A stretch of DNA of 64,000 nt, from positions 334,936,177 to 335,000,176 of the forward strand of contig NC_090448.1 of assembly GCF_031143425.1 (NCBI RefSeq), written 5' to 3'. The notes below the pieces were generated by a model, which worked only from the letters and a program-made list of their open reading frames with translations, was not told where the DNA came from and did no database searches. The DNA is from Pleurodeles waltl. Its lineage: Eukaryota; Chordata; Amphibia; Caudata; Salamandridae. A program made the position numbers and the translations under genes. Positions 1-10,325 of the stretch are shown here, in pieces (positions within the stretch are counted from its first letter, which is position 1; every line of letters begins with the position of its first letter).

Positions 1-329
1 GCATAAAGAGGATGATGTGGTCAAAATACTCATTTGCCTAATAATTCTGCACTCCCTGTAAATTATGTATCAATATCATTGACAAAATTACCCCAACATT
101 ATCTCAACAATGTGTCCCATAAATTTCATAACCCTTAACCATTTAATGATAAACATATTCAGACAATCTGTTCTCTAAACCTACAATTGACCATAGTCTG
201 GGTTCTCCTCATCTCAACCAAAGGCTATTTGGCTTAGGGACCACCTACGAAAAACAACAACAAAGGGCCCACAATGCAGGCGAACACAAGATACTTGGAA
301 AGCCTTTGGACTTGTATTCTCGTAGTGGA

Positions 330-740
330 TTGCATAGGCGATCAAATATCAGGTGCTTCCCTTTAACATTTCTCATCAGGGTAGCTATCGTCAGAATACC
401 TTAACGTTCCCTGTACCTTTGTATGAAAGAAGGGGGTCTTTCTTTTTCCACACAAATGCTATGCCTTGCACCATGTCTTCAAGACATTACGAAACTATGT
501 AATAATCTCGGAGGGATTAGAATCCCAAAGGTCTTAATCCTACAAGTAGCATCCCTGATCAAAAGAACCTGGTATCTCCTTAAATGCTTCTAAGATCTCT
601 CACCAGAAGGGGGCCAATCTGTCAGACTCTCACCAAAGGTGCTTCATGGCACCTGTCTGCCCCAAACCCCTCAATCTCTCAGACACAGACATTGCTCATT
701 ATGAACCTATTGCTTCCATATACATTTCAAACTTTTGTAT
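330..740 (+). pseudogene. Ancient L1-like ORF2 remnant
   Basis: Conceptual translation across stops gives LTFLIRVAIVRI near 360-405. About 40 residues later comes NNLGGIRIPKVLILQVAS near 498-555. Both resemble the region after the RT domain of L1 ORF2 (the GRVAILKM-like and GGLGLPNL-like blocks). The match is weak and broken by stops, and no full domain remains. The younger minus-strand L1 inserted just downstream, at 800. Seen: the two short blocks in the expected order. Inferred: L1 origin. The rest of 1-784 shows no gene or repeat that I can name. Confidence 0.35.
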
Positions 741-784
741 ATCTCTTTCCTGAACCTGTCTAATTTCTTAGATTTAATGTCACT

Positions 785-800
785 GTGTAAATGTGTTCAT
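785..800. repeat. Target-site duplication, left copy (L1)
   Basis: The 16-bp gtgtaaatgtgttcat here recurs with one mismatch at 5146-5161 (gtgtaaatgtattcat). The two copies bracket the L1 exactly, which is typical of target-primed reverse transcription. Confidence 0.8.
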
Positions 801-1311
801 TTAAAAAAAAAAAAATCTGTTTATTAAATGTAATGAAGAACATCAGTGCATTTATCCTTTAGAATTAGTACGACATTTGCACATATATATGATATTATAC
901 AGTGTATTACGTATATTATTGCACTGTGGAATAATGCATAACTATGAACTGTTCAAATGCGTCACATTAATATTCTTTGTGTAATTAGCGGAATGTGTGG
1001 GGCGAAGTACTCTACCTATGTCCGGTATATGGGAGTGCTTTGTTGCATATGTCTGTGAACTGGGGGCAGTCTAGCTAAAGGATACATATATCGATAGATA
1101 GCTAGGCAGTCTGGGGCGGGTAGTCCTTTGGAAGCGGCCCTATCCATTATGTGGGCAAATGAGACGCATCATAGATGGTGACCATGCACCCCATGCTCAC
1201 GGCCACTTTACAGTGTGAAGCGGATGAAGTACACAGGTTGTCTGCTGTGAGGCGTGAGTAGTCATTAGGCAGTAGAGTATTAAGTATTCAGTGTTGTGTG
1301 GTAGTTATGGG

Positions 1312-3034
1312 GCTCATGGTGGATATATGTCGCTTTTAGCTTCTATGCCGACTATAAAGGCATGCCATATTTCCGAGCCTCCTCTGTATTGGAATTGGCG
1401 TAGTGTCTGGGCCTCTGCATGGGAGCACTGTAGCAGATCACGCAGCCAAATAGTGTATTCCGGGGCGTGTGGAGCCTTCCAGTGTGTTGCTATCAAGCGT
1501 TTAAACACTACAAAGGCTAGGTCAATACATTTATGGAGATGTTTGTCTCCTTTGGCACGTCAGCGCAGACCTAACAGACAAGATTCAGGTGCTAAGTTCA
1601 GGGTGTGATCAGTGATGTCAGCTGTGGTGTTGGTGATATATTGCCAGGCCGTGATTAATGGGGGGCAGCTCCAAACCATGTGATAAAGGTCCGCTGCTGG
1701 CTGCGCGCATCTGGAACATACCGGGTCTGATCTAGGATATATCTGTTTTATGCAGGATGGGGATAAATAGGAGTGGTGTATGTAATTAAACTGAGTGTAT
1801 CGAAGTCTAGCGCTGCGGGAGACATTTTTGACCGTCTATAATGCTGCTGACCAGGCATTTTGGGACAGAGGAGAAGGGAGTACTACATCCCAGCGGGCCT
1901 TAGCGTGAAGTAGTTCAGGGCAAGCCCCGGCCAGTATCGACTTGTTTAGCCTCGATATAGTGCCTTTTGTATTACCAGTTGTGAAAATCGTGGTGAGGTG
2001 AAGTCTGTTAGCTAAGATTTTCCCCAACAGTTTACAGTCTGAGTTGAGCAGGGAAAGAGGACGGTATGATCTGACATCCAGAGGGTTGTGGTCTGGTTTT
2101 GGGAGTACCACATAGAATCTGGTAGTTGCATCTGATCGTATGCTTTGGTAAACACCTGAAGTAATGGTTGCAGAAGGTAGGTGGCCTGGGATGTCAAGTA
2201 TTCTACTGGTGGCCCATCTGAACCAGGTGCCTTGTTGCGTGCCATCTGTGACAACGCCAGTCGGATCTCTTCTATACTGATTGGGCCCTCCATTGCGTCT
2301 GCCTGCTCGGTCAACAGGCGCCTCTGGGAGGTGGGCATCAGAAAGCCAGCCAGTTGCTCCGCTGGTGAAGGAGGATTGGGTGAGTATAAAGACTGATAGT
2401 ATATGTAGAAGGCATTGTTAATATCCACTTGGGAATTAATTATATTCCCTGAAGGCAGATGGATTGCTTCTATAGGTGAGGGCTGAGATGGTTGGCGAAC
2501 CAACCAAACCAGCAAGCGACCCGATTTATCACCCTCTGCATATTGACGCGCCAAATAGTGTCTGTAGTCGTGTTTACCCAATCTAGTATCTGCTTCTCTA
2601 TGACTTGTTCTCAGCAACTTCAGTTCTTCCACTGACATCTCATCTCTGGCTACTGCTACCTCCGCTTCACGTAACTTGATCTCCAACCCTGTTAGTTCTT
2701 TAAGCAGTGCCCTCCTAACTCCCACCAAGGCTGCCAAACAATGGCCCCGTACCACCACCTTATGGGCATCCCACTCGGTTGTGTGATAAGACGTTGTATT
2801 ATTATTTGAAGAAAAATACGTGGCTAAGCACAGGGCCAGTTCAGCACAAAAGGGAGGATCTGCAAGTGCCACTGTCTGCAGGCGCCATGTGGGAATTTGT
2901 GTGTCTGACCGACCCCAGTTCAGTTTTGCACGTAATGGACTGTGGTCCGATATGGTGCAAGCTAGATAGTCTGATGCATGTATCTTATGGATCTCTGCCG
3001 GTAATGTAAGAAGCATGTCTATCCTGGTGTGCAA
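1312..3034 (-). pseudogene. L1 ORF2 (endonuclease/reverse transcriptase) remnant
   Basis: In family members, ORF2p nicks the target and reverse-transcribes the L1 RNA. The first piece (3034-2012) begins at the end of the endonuclease domain, with RIDMLL and the catalytic-region SDHSPL. It then runs through the linker into the start of RT (ARNKAPGSDGPPVEYL). A frame change leads into 2111-1836, which holds the RT block SYRPLSLLNSDCKLLGKILA and then loses homology near residue LHL. The catalytic palm with its FADD-like box is absent. The frame through 1740-1580 carries the C-terminal zinc-type motif C-x2-C-x7-H-x4-C (CSRC...HMVWSC). After one TGA the C-terminal domain continues (CIDLAFVVFKRLIATHWKAP) to a stop at 1312. 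The roughly 110 bp between ORF1 and this remnant cannot hold an endonuclease, so at least two internal deletions occurred. Confidence 0.8.
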
Positions 3035-3142
3035 GCAGTGCCCCGATCTTCAAACATCGTATAAGCCATTGCCCAGTGCCCACGTTGCCAGTTTGCGTGA
3101 GATACGATTGCTCGGGGCGGTTACAAATTGGTTACGAATCGG

Positions 3143-4192
3143 TCACAAATCGCAACGTTGTCTGTAGTAGCTTAGCGTGCTCCTCAACCAACTGTTCTGG
3201 TGTGGGCTTAGTCCCCAACCGCTTCTGGTGCCTGCGCTTGCCCTTGGGGAAGTCAAGCCTTCCTCCGTGCTTTCTGTACCTGCAGAGCAGGCCAGGCCTC
3301 TGGCATGCAGCCAGGTCCAGGCTTCTTCTGGTGAGGTGAAAATATGCACATGAGAGTCATCTTGAAGTTTGGCCGGGAATAAGAGTGCATATTTAATAAT
3401 ATGTTCACGGAGGCGCTCTTTTACCTTATAGAAAGAACCGCGTTTCCTTTGAACCTCCGCAGTGAAATCTGGATAGGCTGTGATCGTTGCATTTTCGTAT
3501 CGCACAGGGCTCGTTTTGCGAAATAACTGCAATATGAGGTCTCTATCACGGTAGTTGAGTACCCTGGCTATCAAGGGACGGGGGTGTGTCCCTGGTGGTG
3601 GGGGCCTGCCCGGTACTCTATGGGCGCGTTCAATCGAAAATAACTTTGGGATCCTATCCTGTAGCACAGTTTCCGAGAGCCATCTTTCCACAAATAACTC
3701 AGCACTAAGGCCTTCCACACGTTCCGGGAACCCCACCAGGTGAATATTATTCCGTCTCAATCTGCCCTCAGCATCCTCTGCTCTGCGCTTTAGGCCATCC
3801 ACCTCTGTCGTCAGATGTAGCATCTTTTCTTGTAGTGCTTTTACCGCCGGTGGTAGCTCAGCCATTTCTCTTTCCACCTCTACAATCCGGTCTGCCAGTA
3901 CGTGCTGATCAGCTCGGAGTAGGCTGACATCCGCCACTACTGCACCGATTTTCGCTTCCAGGGTGGTTTTGGTATCCATGATGGCTTGTAGCACCTTCTC
4001 AAACTACGATGTGTGTTTGTGCAGAGTGAGTTCCATCTTCTGCAGCACCTGGTAAGTCACTTCTTGTTCTCCAGGAGGGGAAGCAGGTTTGTCCATGGTC
4101 CCTGTGGGCGCTCTCGGAGTCTTAGGCTTGCCCATTAATCCCATGTGCCAGTGGGGAGCAGCGCTGGGAGTGGCGGTCACGACCAGGTCCAT
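3143..4192 (-). pseudogene. L1 ORF1p (RNA-binding chaperone), one stop
   Basis: ORF1p is a trimeric RNA-binding protein that coats L1 RNA. A start ATG lies at 4192 and the frame runs to 3143, about 350 codons. A single TAG at 4006-4004 falls after the Pro-rich N-terminal 60 residues. Downstream are a heptad-type coiled coil (LRADQHVLADRIVEVEREMA and following), the RRM-like block RRNNIHLVGFPERVEG, and the C-terminal domain with ERAHRVPG, LIARVLNYRDRDLILQ and YPDFTAEVQRKR. These are the blocks of the L1 ORF1 (Transposase_22) family in the expected order. The stop is the only visible lesion, so this gene is much better preserved than ORF2. Confidence 0.85.
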
Positions 4193-5145
4193 CTTGCATG
4201 TGGTCGCCTGATTGGGACAGGGCGTCGGAGTGGGTCTATTGTACTCTGATTAGTTTCTCCTCCCTGTGTTGTTGAGGGCACAGACTCGCGCTGCGTGCAC
4301 TTTCTTTCTCAGGTCTCTTATTAGGCAGCTGTTGACCAATACAAACCCAGGGGGGCCTGGACTGTCCGAGTGTTGTAGTGAAGTCGCGTAGGCCTAGTCG
4401 GGCCATTTACCGGCTACGCGCTGCTGGGAGGAAGGTAGGACTGCTTAAGTACAAGTCCGAGGGGAAACTGCCACTTCCCGCTTCATTTGTATGGGCCCGA
4501 CAACTCAGGGACCTGGAGCCCCCCTAGCTCGCATCCGGGTTTGAGCAGCCTCTCTGTGATCCTCGGCCTTTGTGCACTCGAGTTCTCTTTGAAGCTGCTG
4601 GGGCCTTTCGGCCTCTCGCCTCCCCTTGTCCACAAGTATCACCGCTCCATGCAGGGTGGGAAACAACCCGTCCAGGGCCACGGATCAGCCCGCCTCGGCG
4701 CAGTGCGGCTTGACCCGCGCCGCCGACCAAGCTCACTCGGGTGTCCGCACGCACGTGTAGTCGCCTGCAACTCCACCTGGACCCGGCTGGGACGGAGCCT
4801 GGATCACGACTCCACCTCACCTCGGCAGAGCAGCACAGATGAGCTCCGGTTCACTCACGTACCATCAGTGGTGCCTAGCTACCACCTCACAGGCGGCGCA
4901 AGTCCGGGCCGCAGGTAGCGCTCTCTTCACCCCTAGGTTAGGCCTTGTGTTTCTCCGCGCCTCCTCCTCGGCCTCACAGTCATCGGGTCAAAGACCTGTT
5001 CGTCTCCGGGATGCCCAAGTCAACGGGGAGTCCGGCGATCGCCCAGGGAGAGTCGGGAATCGCCGTTTGCCAGGAGTATTGTTTCGGCCGGGAGCAGAGC
5101 TACAGATTATGCTGCTGCTTCGGTTGCCATCTTGGCCACGCCCCC
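4193..5145 (-). promoter_or_regulatory. L1 5' UTR / internal promoter region
   Basis: This is GC- and CpG-rich DNA from the element 5' end to the ORF1 start codon. It begins with ggccaagatggc on the minus strand. CCAAGATGGC is a YY1-type site, and in mammalian L1s such a site at this position directs transcription start. The promoter role is inferred from that family. Open frames of 90-150 codons on both strands here are compositional and not genes. Confidence 0.6.
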
Positions 5146-5161
5146 GTGTAAATGTATTCAT
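5146..5161. repeat. Target-site duplication, right copy (L1)
   Basis: This is the partner of 785-800, with 15 of 16 bases identical. It abuts the first base of the L1 5' end. Confidence 0.8.
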
Positions 5162-5838
5162 ATGGGAGCATAAGGACCTTGGTCTGGATTCTAATAATAT
5201 GGTGTATAATTTAGAGATTAAGCTCTTAGAGTCACTAATCGTGGATAACTGCTTTTTCACAACTATTTTTGGCTTGGGCCTAATTTAGATCTTGACAGTA
5301 ATACTGCCATCCCGCCACAGCTGCGGTCCCAAGTACTCCGTCAAGCTGTTCCACGTTGACAGTCTATATTCTGTTACGAAGCTGTATCCTGTAGTCGTTG
5401 CCGTCATGGTGGACTCCAATGCTGGCGATTATTACTCCATTGCCATCTGAACGATGGAATTGCACCAACCAAATTTAGATAACACAGTCATGCCAGTGGT
5501 GTACCAGTGGCAGGCTCATGATGGCGGGAGTCCGTTGCGGCACCCGTTGAGCATTGTACTATGGCTGTGGCTATTGGATTGATGCTAGCAGGGCACACCT
5601 GATGTACATTGGACAATTGTGAACACCTGCAAAACACACTCCATTTCAGACCATGATCATTTGCCATTCCACTGCAGCAGAGTATTTTGATGCCAAATTT
5701 GCCACACAGAAGTCAGGTTTGGCTCATTTATTTTTTCCCTGTTTTTTTACTTTTCTTATATTTGTTGTAAGTTTCATAATCATTTGGGGCTCTAGTTAAT
5801 CTTTTGGGGCACTAGTTAATTTTGTTTAGTCATTCACT

Positions 5839-6222
5839 ATGGCAGGAAGAAGAAATCCACATTTTACAGGAAAGAACTGTCAGGCACGCTGGATGAAATT
5901 ATTATTAGAGTCACAATTGTTTGGGGCACAAGTGCAAAATACAAACATATCTCAGAAAAGGGAAATGTGGACCAGAATAGTGAACATAGTGAATGCTGTA
6001 GCTAACAATCTGTGGACATGGTAGGAAATTAGGAAGAGGTGGAAATACCCGTGGGGGAGAGTGCGCTCTCTGGCTCCAGGCATCACCAGGAGGCCCAGAG
6101 TACTGGTGGTCGTTCTCCTAGCCTCCACTACAACAGTTTCCGTGGGAGGAGAAGTTCCTGCAGATCCTGCATCCTGAAGACTTGATAGGGATCCATAGTG
6201 GAGTGGGGGCTGATAAGCTGAA
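5839..6222 (+). pseudogene. Harbinger A Myb/SANT-like protein, exon 1 remnant
   Basis: In PIF/Harbinger elements this protein binds the termini and brings the transposase to DNA. Translation from ATG 5839 gives QLFGAQVQNTNISQKREMW then RIVNIVNAV. This aligns with the exon 1 proteins of C (QLFGSQVQHTTIARKMELW, then RTVDRVNAV) and B. A TAG near 6022 ends the frame. Beyond it, frame changes recover a KRWKYPWGRVRSL-like piece and the Pro-rich and HPEDLIGIHSGVG-like end of exon 1. The splice donor seen in C and B (gtaagt/gtgagt) is ataagc here, so it is lost. I find no exon 2 between here and the transposase. Confidence 0.7.
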
Positions 6223-6616
6223 CTTTGCAATGTCTCACTAATCACAAATGGAGTTTTTGCCCTTCGGTTAGTTGTTCAGAATGTTTCTAGACCCTTATCC
6301 AGACATATGTTTCTAAACGTGAATCTCCATTATAGCTTGTTTGATCCAAATTATTAGCATCATGGTTGTATCTCTCTTTTTAACAATGAGCAATATGTTT
6401 TGTCCGATTGTGTGTTGTTCTCCATGGATCATCCATTTGCATTTGCTTAGTTCCTTGCTTTATCTCAATGTAGGTTGCTGTACTCCAGAAACAGGTTCCA
6501 AACTCCATCTATTTGCACATGAAGGTAGAGTGCTTTTAAGTGGCATTTTCACGTATTCACATTATACACATATGTATGTGTACATATAATAATGTGTTCA
6601 TTTTTACTTAAGTAAT

Positions 6617-6619
6617 CTA
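6617..6619. repeat. Target-site duplication of MITE, left (cta)
   Basis: The 3-bp cta here recurs at 7336-7338 directly outside the inverted repeats. A 3-bp duplication is the Harbinger rule. Confidence 0.7.
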
Positions 6620-7335
6620 GGGCCAGATGTAGCAAAATGACATTTTGCGAATTGCAAATTGCCAGTACTAGCGACTCGCAATTTGCAAGTCGCAAAATGT
6701 CATGCAGAAAGGTGTCTCAGACACCTTCTGCGAGTCGGTATGGGGTCGCAAAGACCCACCTCATTAATATTAATGAGGTGAGTCGCAAATTGCGGCCCCA
6801 TACCGACTATGGGCACTCGCTAACATGGAGGCCTGCTGTAGTCAGCAGGCCTCCATGTTAGCGACCTGCTTTTAAATAAAGCAGTTTTTTTTTTTTTTTA
6901 ATGTAGCCCGTTTTCCCTAAGGGAAAACGAGCTGCATTTAAAAAAATCCGAAACCTTTTGTTTCGGTTTTTTCAGGGCAGGGAGTGGTCCCTTGGACCAC
7001 TCCCTGCCCTGAAAAAATGTTTTGGGGTCCATTCACAAAGGGGAAGGGGTCCCATGGGGACCCCTTCCCGTTTGCGAATGGGTTACCATCCACTTCAAGT
7101 GGATGGTAACTGCGACTCCATTTGCGACCGCATACGCGGTCACAAATGGAATTCCATACCATTGCGAATCGCAAATAGGAAGGGAACACCCCTTCCTATT
7201 TGCGATTCGGAAATGCATTTTGCGAGTCGGATCCGACTCGCAAAATGCATTTCAACATAGCAAAGTGGCTTTTGCGAGTCGCAAACGGTGTTTTTCGCCG
7301 TTTGCGACTCGCAAAACCCTTGCTACATCTGGCCC
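6620..7335. mobile_element. Harbinger-type MITE made of a chain of palindromes
   Basis: This 716-bp non-coding element has perfect 16-bp terminal inverted repeats: gggccagatgtagcaa (6620-6635) and its complement (7320-7335). A cta duplication flanks it. The first 13 bases are the termini of the autonomous Harbinger D (56408-59967). The subterminal motif gcgagtcgcaaa is also shared with D. Inside are at least twelve separate inverted repeats placed end to end. Examples are 6637-6703, 6733-6808 (with an inner one at 6758-6779), 6818-6863, 6909-6929, 6967-7017, 7040-7069, 7082-7110, 7118-7149, 7167-7207, 7210-7253 (two perfect 22-bp arms, no loop) and 7270-7316. No protein is encoded. Mobilisation by a D-type transposase is inferred from the shared ends. 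Confidence 0.9.
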
Positions 7336-7350
7336 CTAAATTGGTGTATG

Positions 7351-10295
7351 TGTAAGAGGTTGGACTGGCTTGTAGTGGGTACCAAGGGGTACTTACACCT
7401 TGCACCAGGCCCAGGTATCCCTTATTAGTGTAGAGGGGTGTCTAGCAGCTTAGGTTGATAGAAAAGGTAGCTTAGCAGAGCAGCTTAGGCTGAACTAGGA
7501 GACGAGTGAAGCTCCTACAGTACCACTAGTGTCACTTGCACAATATCATAAGAAAACACAATACACAGATATACTAAAAATAAAGGTACTTTATTTTTAT
7601 GACAATATGCCAAAGTATCTCAGTGAGTACCCTCAGTATGAGGATAGCAAATATACACAAGATATATGTACACAATACCAAAATATGCAGTAATAGCAAT
7701 AGAAAACAGTGCAAACAATGTATAGTCACAATAGAATGCAATGGGGACACATAGGGAGAGGGGCAACACAAACCATATACTCTAGAAGTGGAATGCGAAC
7801 CACGAATGGACCCCAAACCTATGTGACCTTGTAGAGGGTCGCTGGGACTGTAAGGAAACAGTGAGGGTTAGAAAAATAGCCCACCCCAAGACCCTGAAAA
7901 GTGGGTGCAAAGTACACCTAAGTTCCCCAAAGAGCACAGAAGTTGTGATAGGGGAATTCTGCAAGGAAGACCAACACCAGCAATGCAACAACGATGGATT
8001 TCCTGACGAGAGTGCCTGTGGAACAAGGGAACCAAGTACAAGAGTCACGATCAAGTCGGGAGTGGGAAGATGCCCAGGAAATGCCAGCTGTGGGTGCAAA
8101 GAAGCTGCCACCGGATGGTAGAAGCTGTGGATTCTGCAAGAACAACAAGGGCTAGAAACTTCCCCTTTGGAGGATGGATGTCCCACGTCGTGAAGAGTCG
8201 TGCAGAGGTGTTTCCGTGCAGAAAGACCGCAAACAAGCCTTGCTAGCTGCAAGGGTCGCGGTTAGGGTTTTTGGATGCTGCTGTGGCCCAGGAGGGACCA
8301 GGATGTCGCCAATTGCGTGAGGAGACAGAGGGGGCGTCCAGCAAGACAAAGAGCCCACTCAGAAGCAAGCAGCATCCGTACAAGTGCCGGAACAGGCACT
8401 ACGAAGTGGAGTGAACCAGAGCTCACCCGAAGTCACGAAAGAGGGTCCCAAGACGCCGGAGGACAACTCAGGAGGTCGTGCACTGCAGGTTAGAGTGCCG
8501 GGGACCCAGGCTTGGCTGAGCACAAAGGAAATCCTGGAAGAGTGCACAGGAGCCGGAGTAGCTGCAAAACACGTGGTTCCCAGCAATGCAGTCTAGCGTG
8601 GGGAGGCAAGGACTTACCTCCACCAAACTTGGACTGTGGGAGTCACTTGGACAGAGTTGCTGAGTTCAAGGGACCTTGCTCGTCGTGCTGAGAGGAGACC
8701 CAGAGGACCGGTGATGCAGTTCTTTGGTGCCTGCGGTTGCAGGGGGAAGATTCCGTCGACCCACAGGAGATTTCTTTGGAGCTTCTAGTGCAGAGAGGAG
8801 GCAGACTACCCCCACAGCATGCACCACCAGAAAGACAGTCGAGAAGGCGGCAGGATCAGCGTTACAAGGTCGCAGTAGTCGTCTTTGCTACTTTGTTGCA
8901 GTTTTGCAGGCTTCCAGCGCGGTCAGCAGTCAATTCCTTGGCAGAAGGTGAAGAGAGAGATGCATAGGAACTCTGATGAGCTCTTGCATTCGTTATCTAA
9001 GGAATTCCCCAAAGCAGAGACCCTAAATAGCCAGAAAAGGAGGTTTGGCTACTTAGGAGAGAGGATAGGCTAGCAACACCTGAAGGAGCCTATCAGAAGG
9101 AGTCTCTGACGTCACCTGCTGGCACTGGCCACTCAGAGCAGTCCAGTGTGCCAGCAGCACCTCTGTTTCCAAGATTGCAGAGGTCTGGAGCACACTGGAG
9201 GAGCTCTGGTCACTCCCCTTTCCTTTGTCCAGTTTTGCGCCAGAGCAGGGCTGAGGGATCCCTGAACTGGTGTAGACTGGCTTATGCAGAGATGGGCACC
9301 ATCTGTGCCCATCAAAGCATTTCCAGAGGCTGGGGGAGGCTACTCCTCCCCAGCCCTGACACCTTTTTCCAAAGGGAGAGGGTGTAACACCCTCTCTCTG
9401 AGGAAGTCCTTTGTTCTGCCTTCCTGGGCCAAGTCTGGCTAGACCCCAGGAGGGCAGAAACCTGTCTGAGGGGTTGGCAGCAGCAGCAGCTGCAGTGAAA
9501 CCCCGGGAAAGGTAGTTTGGCAGTACTCGGGTCTGAGCTAGAGACTCGGGGGATCATGGAATTGTCTCCCCAATGCCAGAATGGCATTGGGGTGACAATT
9601 CCATGATCTTAGACATGTTACATGGCCATGTTCGGAGTTACCATTATGACGCTATACATATGTCGTGACATATGTATAGTGCACGCGTGTAATGGTGTCC
9701 CCGTACTCACAAAGTCCAGGGAATTTGCCCTGAACAATGTGGGGGCACCTTGGCTAGTGCCAGGGTGCCCACACACTAAGTAACTTAGCACCCAACCTTT
9801 ACCAGGTAAAGGTTAGACATATAGGTGACTTATAAGTTACTTAAGTGCAGTGGTAAATGGCTGTGAAATAACATGGACGTTATTTCACTCAGGCTGCAAT
9901 GGCAGGCCTGTGTAAGAATTGTCAGAGCTCCCTATGGGTGGCAAAAGGAATGCTGCAGCCCATAGGGATCTCCTGGAACCCCAATACCCTGGGTACCTCA
10001 GTACCATATACTAGAGAATTATAAGGGTGTTCCAGTATGCCAATGTAAATTGGTGAAATTGGTCACTAGCCTGTTAGTGACAATTTGGAAAGAAATGAGA
10101 GAGCATAACCACTGAGGTTCTGTATAGCAGAGCCTCAGTGAGACAGTTAGTCATAACACAGGTAACAGATACAGGGAACACTCATGAGCACTGGGGCCCA
10201 GGCTGGCAGGGTCCCAGTGACACATACACTAAAACAACATATATACAGTGAAATATGGGGGTAACATGCCAGGCAAGATGGTACTTTCCTAGACA
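7351..10295 (-). repeat. 3' LTR of Gmr1-type element
   Basis: On the minus strand it starts TGTCTAGGAAAG and ends CCAACCTCTTACA. It matches 15557-18502 almost throughout. Compared with the 5' LTR it lacks about 40 bp near 9210. It carries about 45 bp near 10116-10165 that the 5' LTR lacks. Open frames of 60-156 codons inside are mirrored in the other LTR and show no protein family. They are not counted as genes. Confidence 0.92.
7590..7595 (-). terminator. Polyadenylation signal in LTR
   Basis: AATAAA on the minus strand lies about 240 nt before the LTR 3' end, and the same site is in the other LTR (near 15798). Its position fits the R/U5 end of a retroelement LTR. The role is inferred. Confidence 0.5.
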
Positions 10296-10307
10296 ACCCC
10301 CCCCCTC
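10296..10307 (-). promoter_or_regulatory. Polypurine tract
   Basis: On the minus strand a run of nine G preceded by GA (TTTGAGGGGGGGGGT) sits directly before the TG of the 3' LTR. This is the place and composition expected of the plus-strand primer. Confidence 0.75.
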
Positions 10308-10325
10308 AAACGAAGGACAATAAGA

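Larger units (their letters stand above)
801..5145 (-). mobile_element. L1 retrotransposon, internally deleted
   Basis: The minus strand starts with gggggcgtggccaagatggc, the kind of 5' end seen in vertebrate L1s, directly beside the right target-site duplication. In order come a GC-rich 5' UTR (5145-4193), ORF1 (4192-3143), ORF2 remnants (3034-1312) and a 3' UTR (1311-801). The 5' end is intact, yet the element is only about 4.3 kb because ORF2 has lost most of the endonuclease and the RT core. It cannot move by itself. On the minus strand the 3' end carries AATAAA (about 826-821) followed by a run of 13 T rather than A, which is odd for an L1. Confidence 0.85.

Noticed and set aside
4487..5288. 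Several open frames of 90-150 codons on both strands in GC-rich DNA
   Set aside because: They lie in the L1 5' UTR, overlap in many frames and show no domain. GC-rich DNA has few stops by chance.
6620..7335. The string of hairpins as an array of microRNA genes or a CRISPR-like array
   Set aside because: There is no repeated spacer-repeat unit, the hairpins differ in sequence, and the block has transposon ends and a target duplication. Processing to small RNA is possible but not shown.
7782..8252. A 156-codon minus frame, mirrored at 15989-16459
   Set aside because: Both are in the Gmr1 LTRs. Conservation reflects LTR identity, not coding. No protein family is recognisable.
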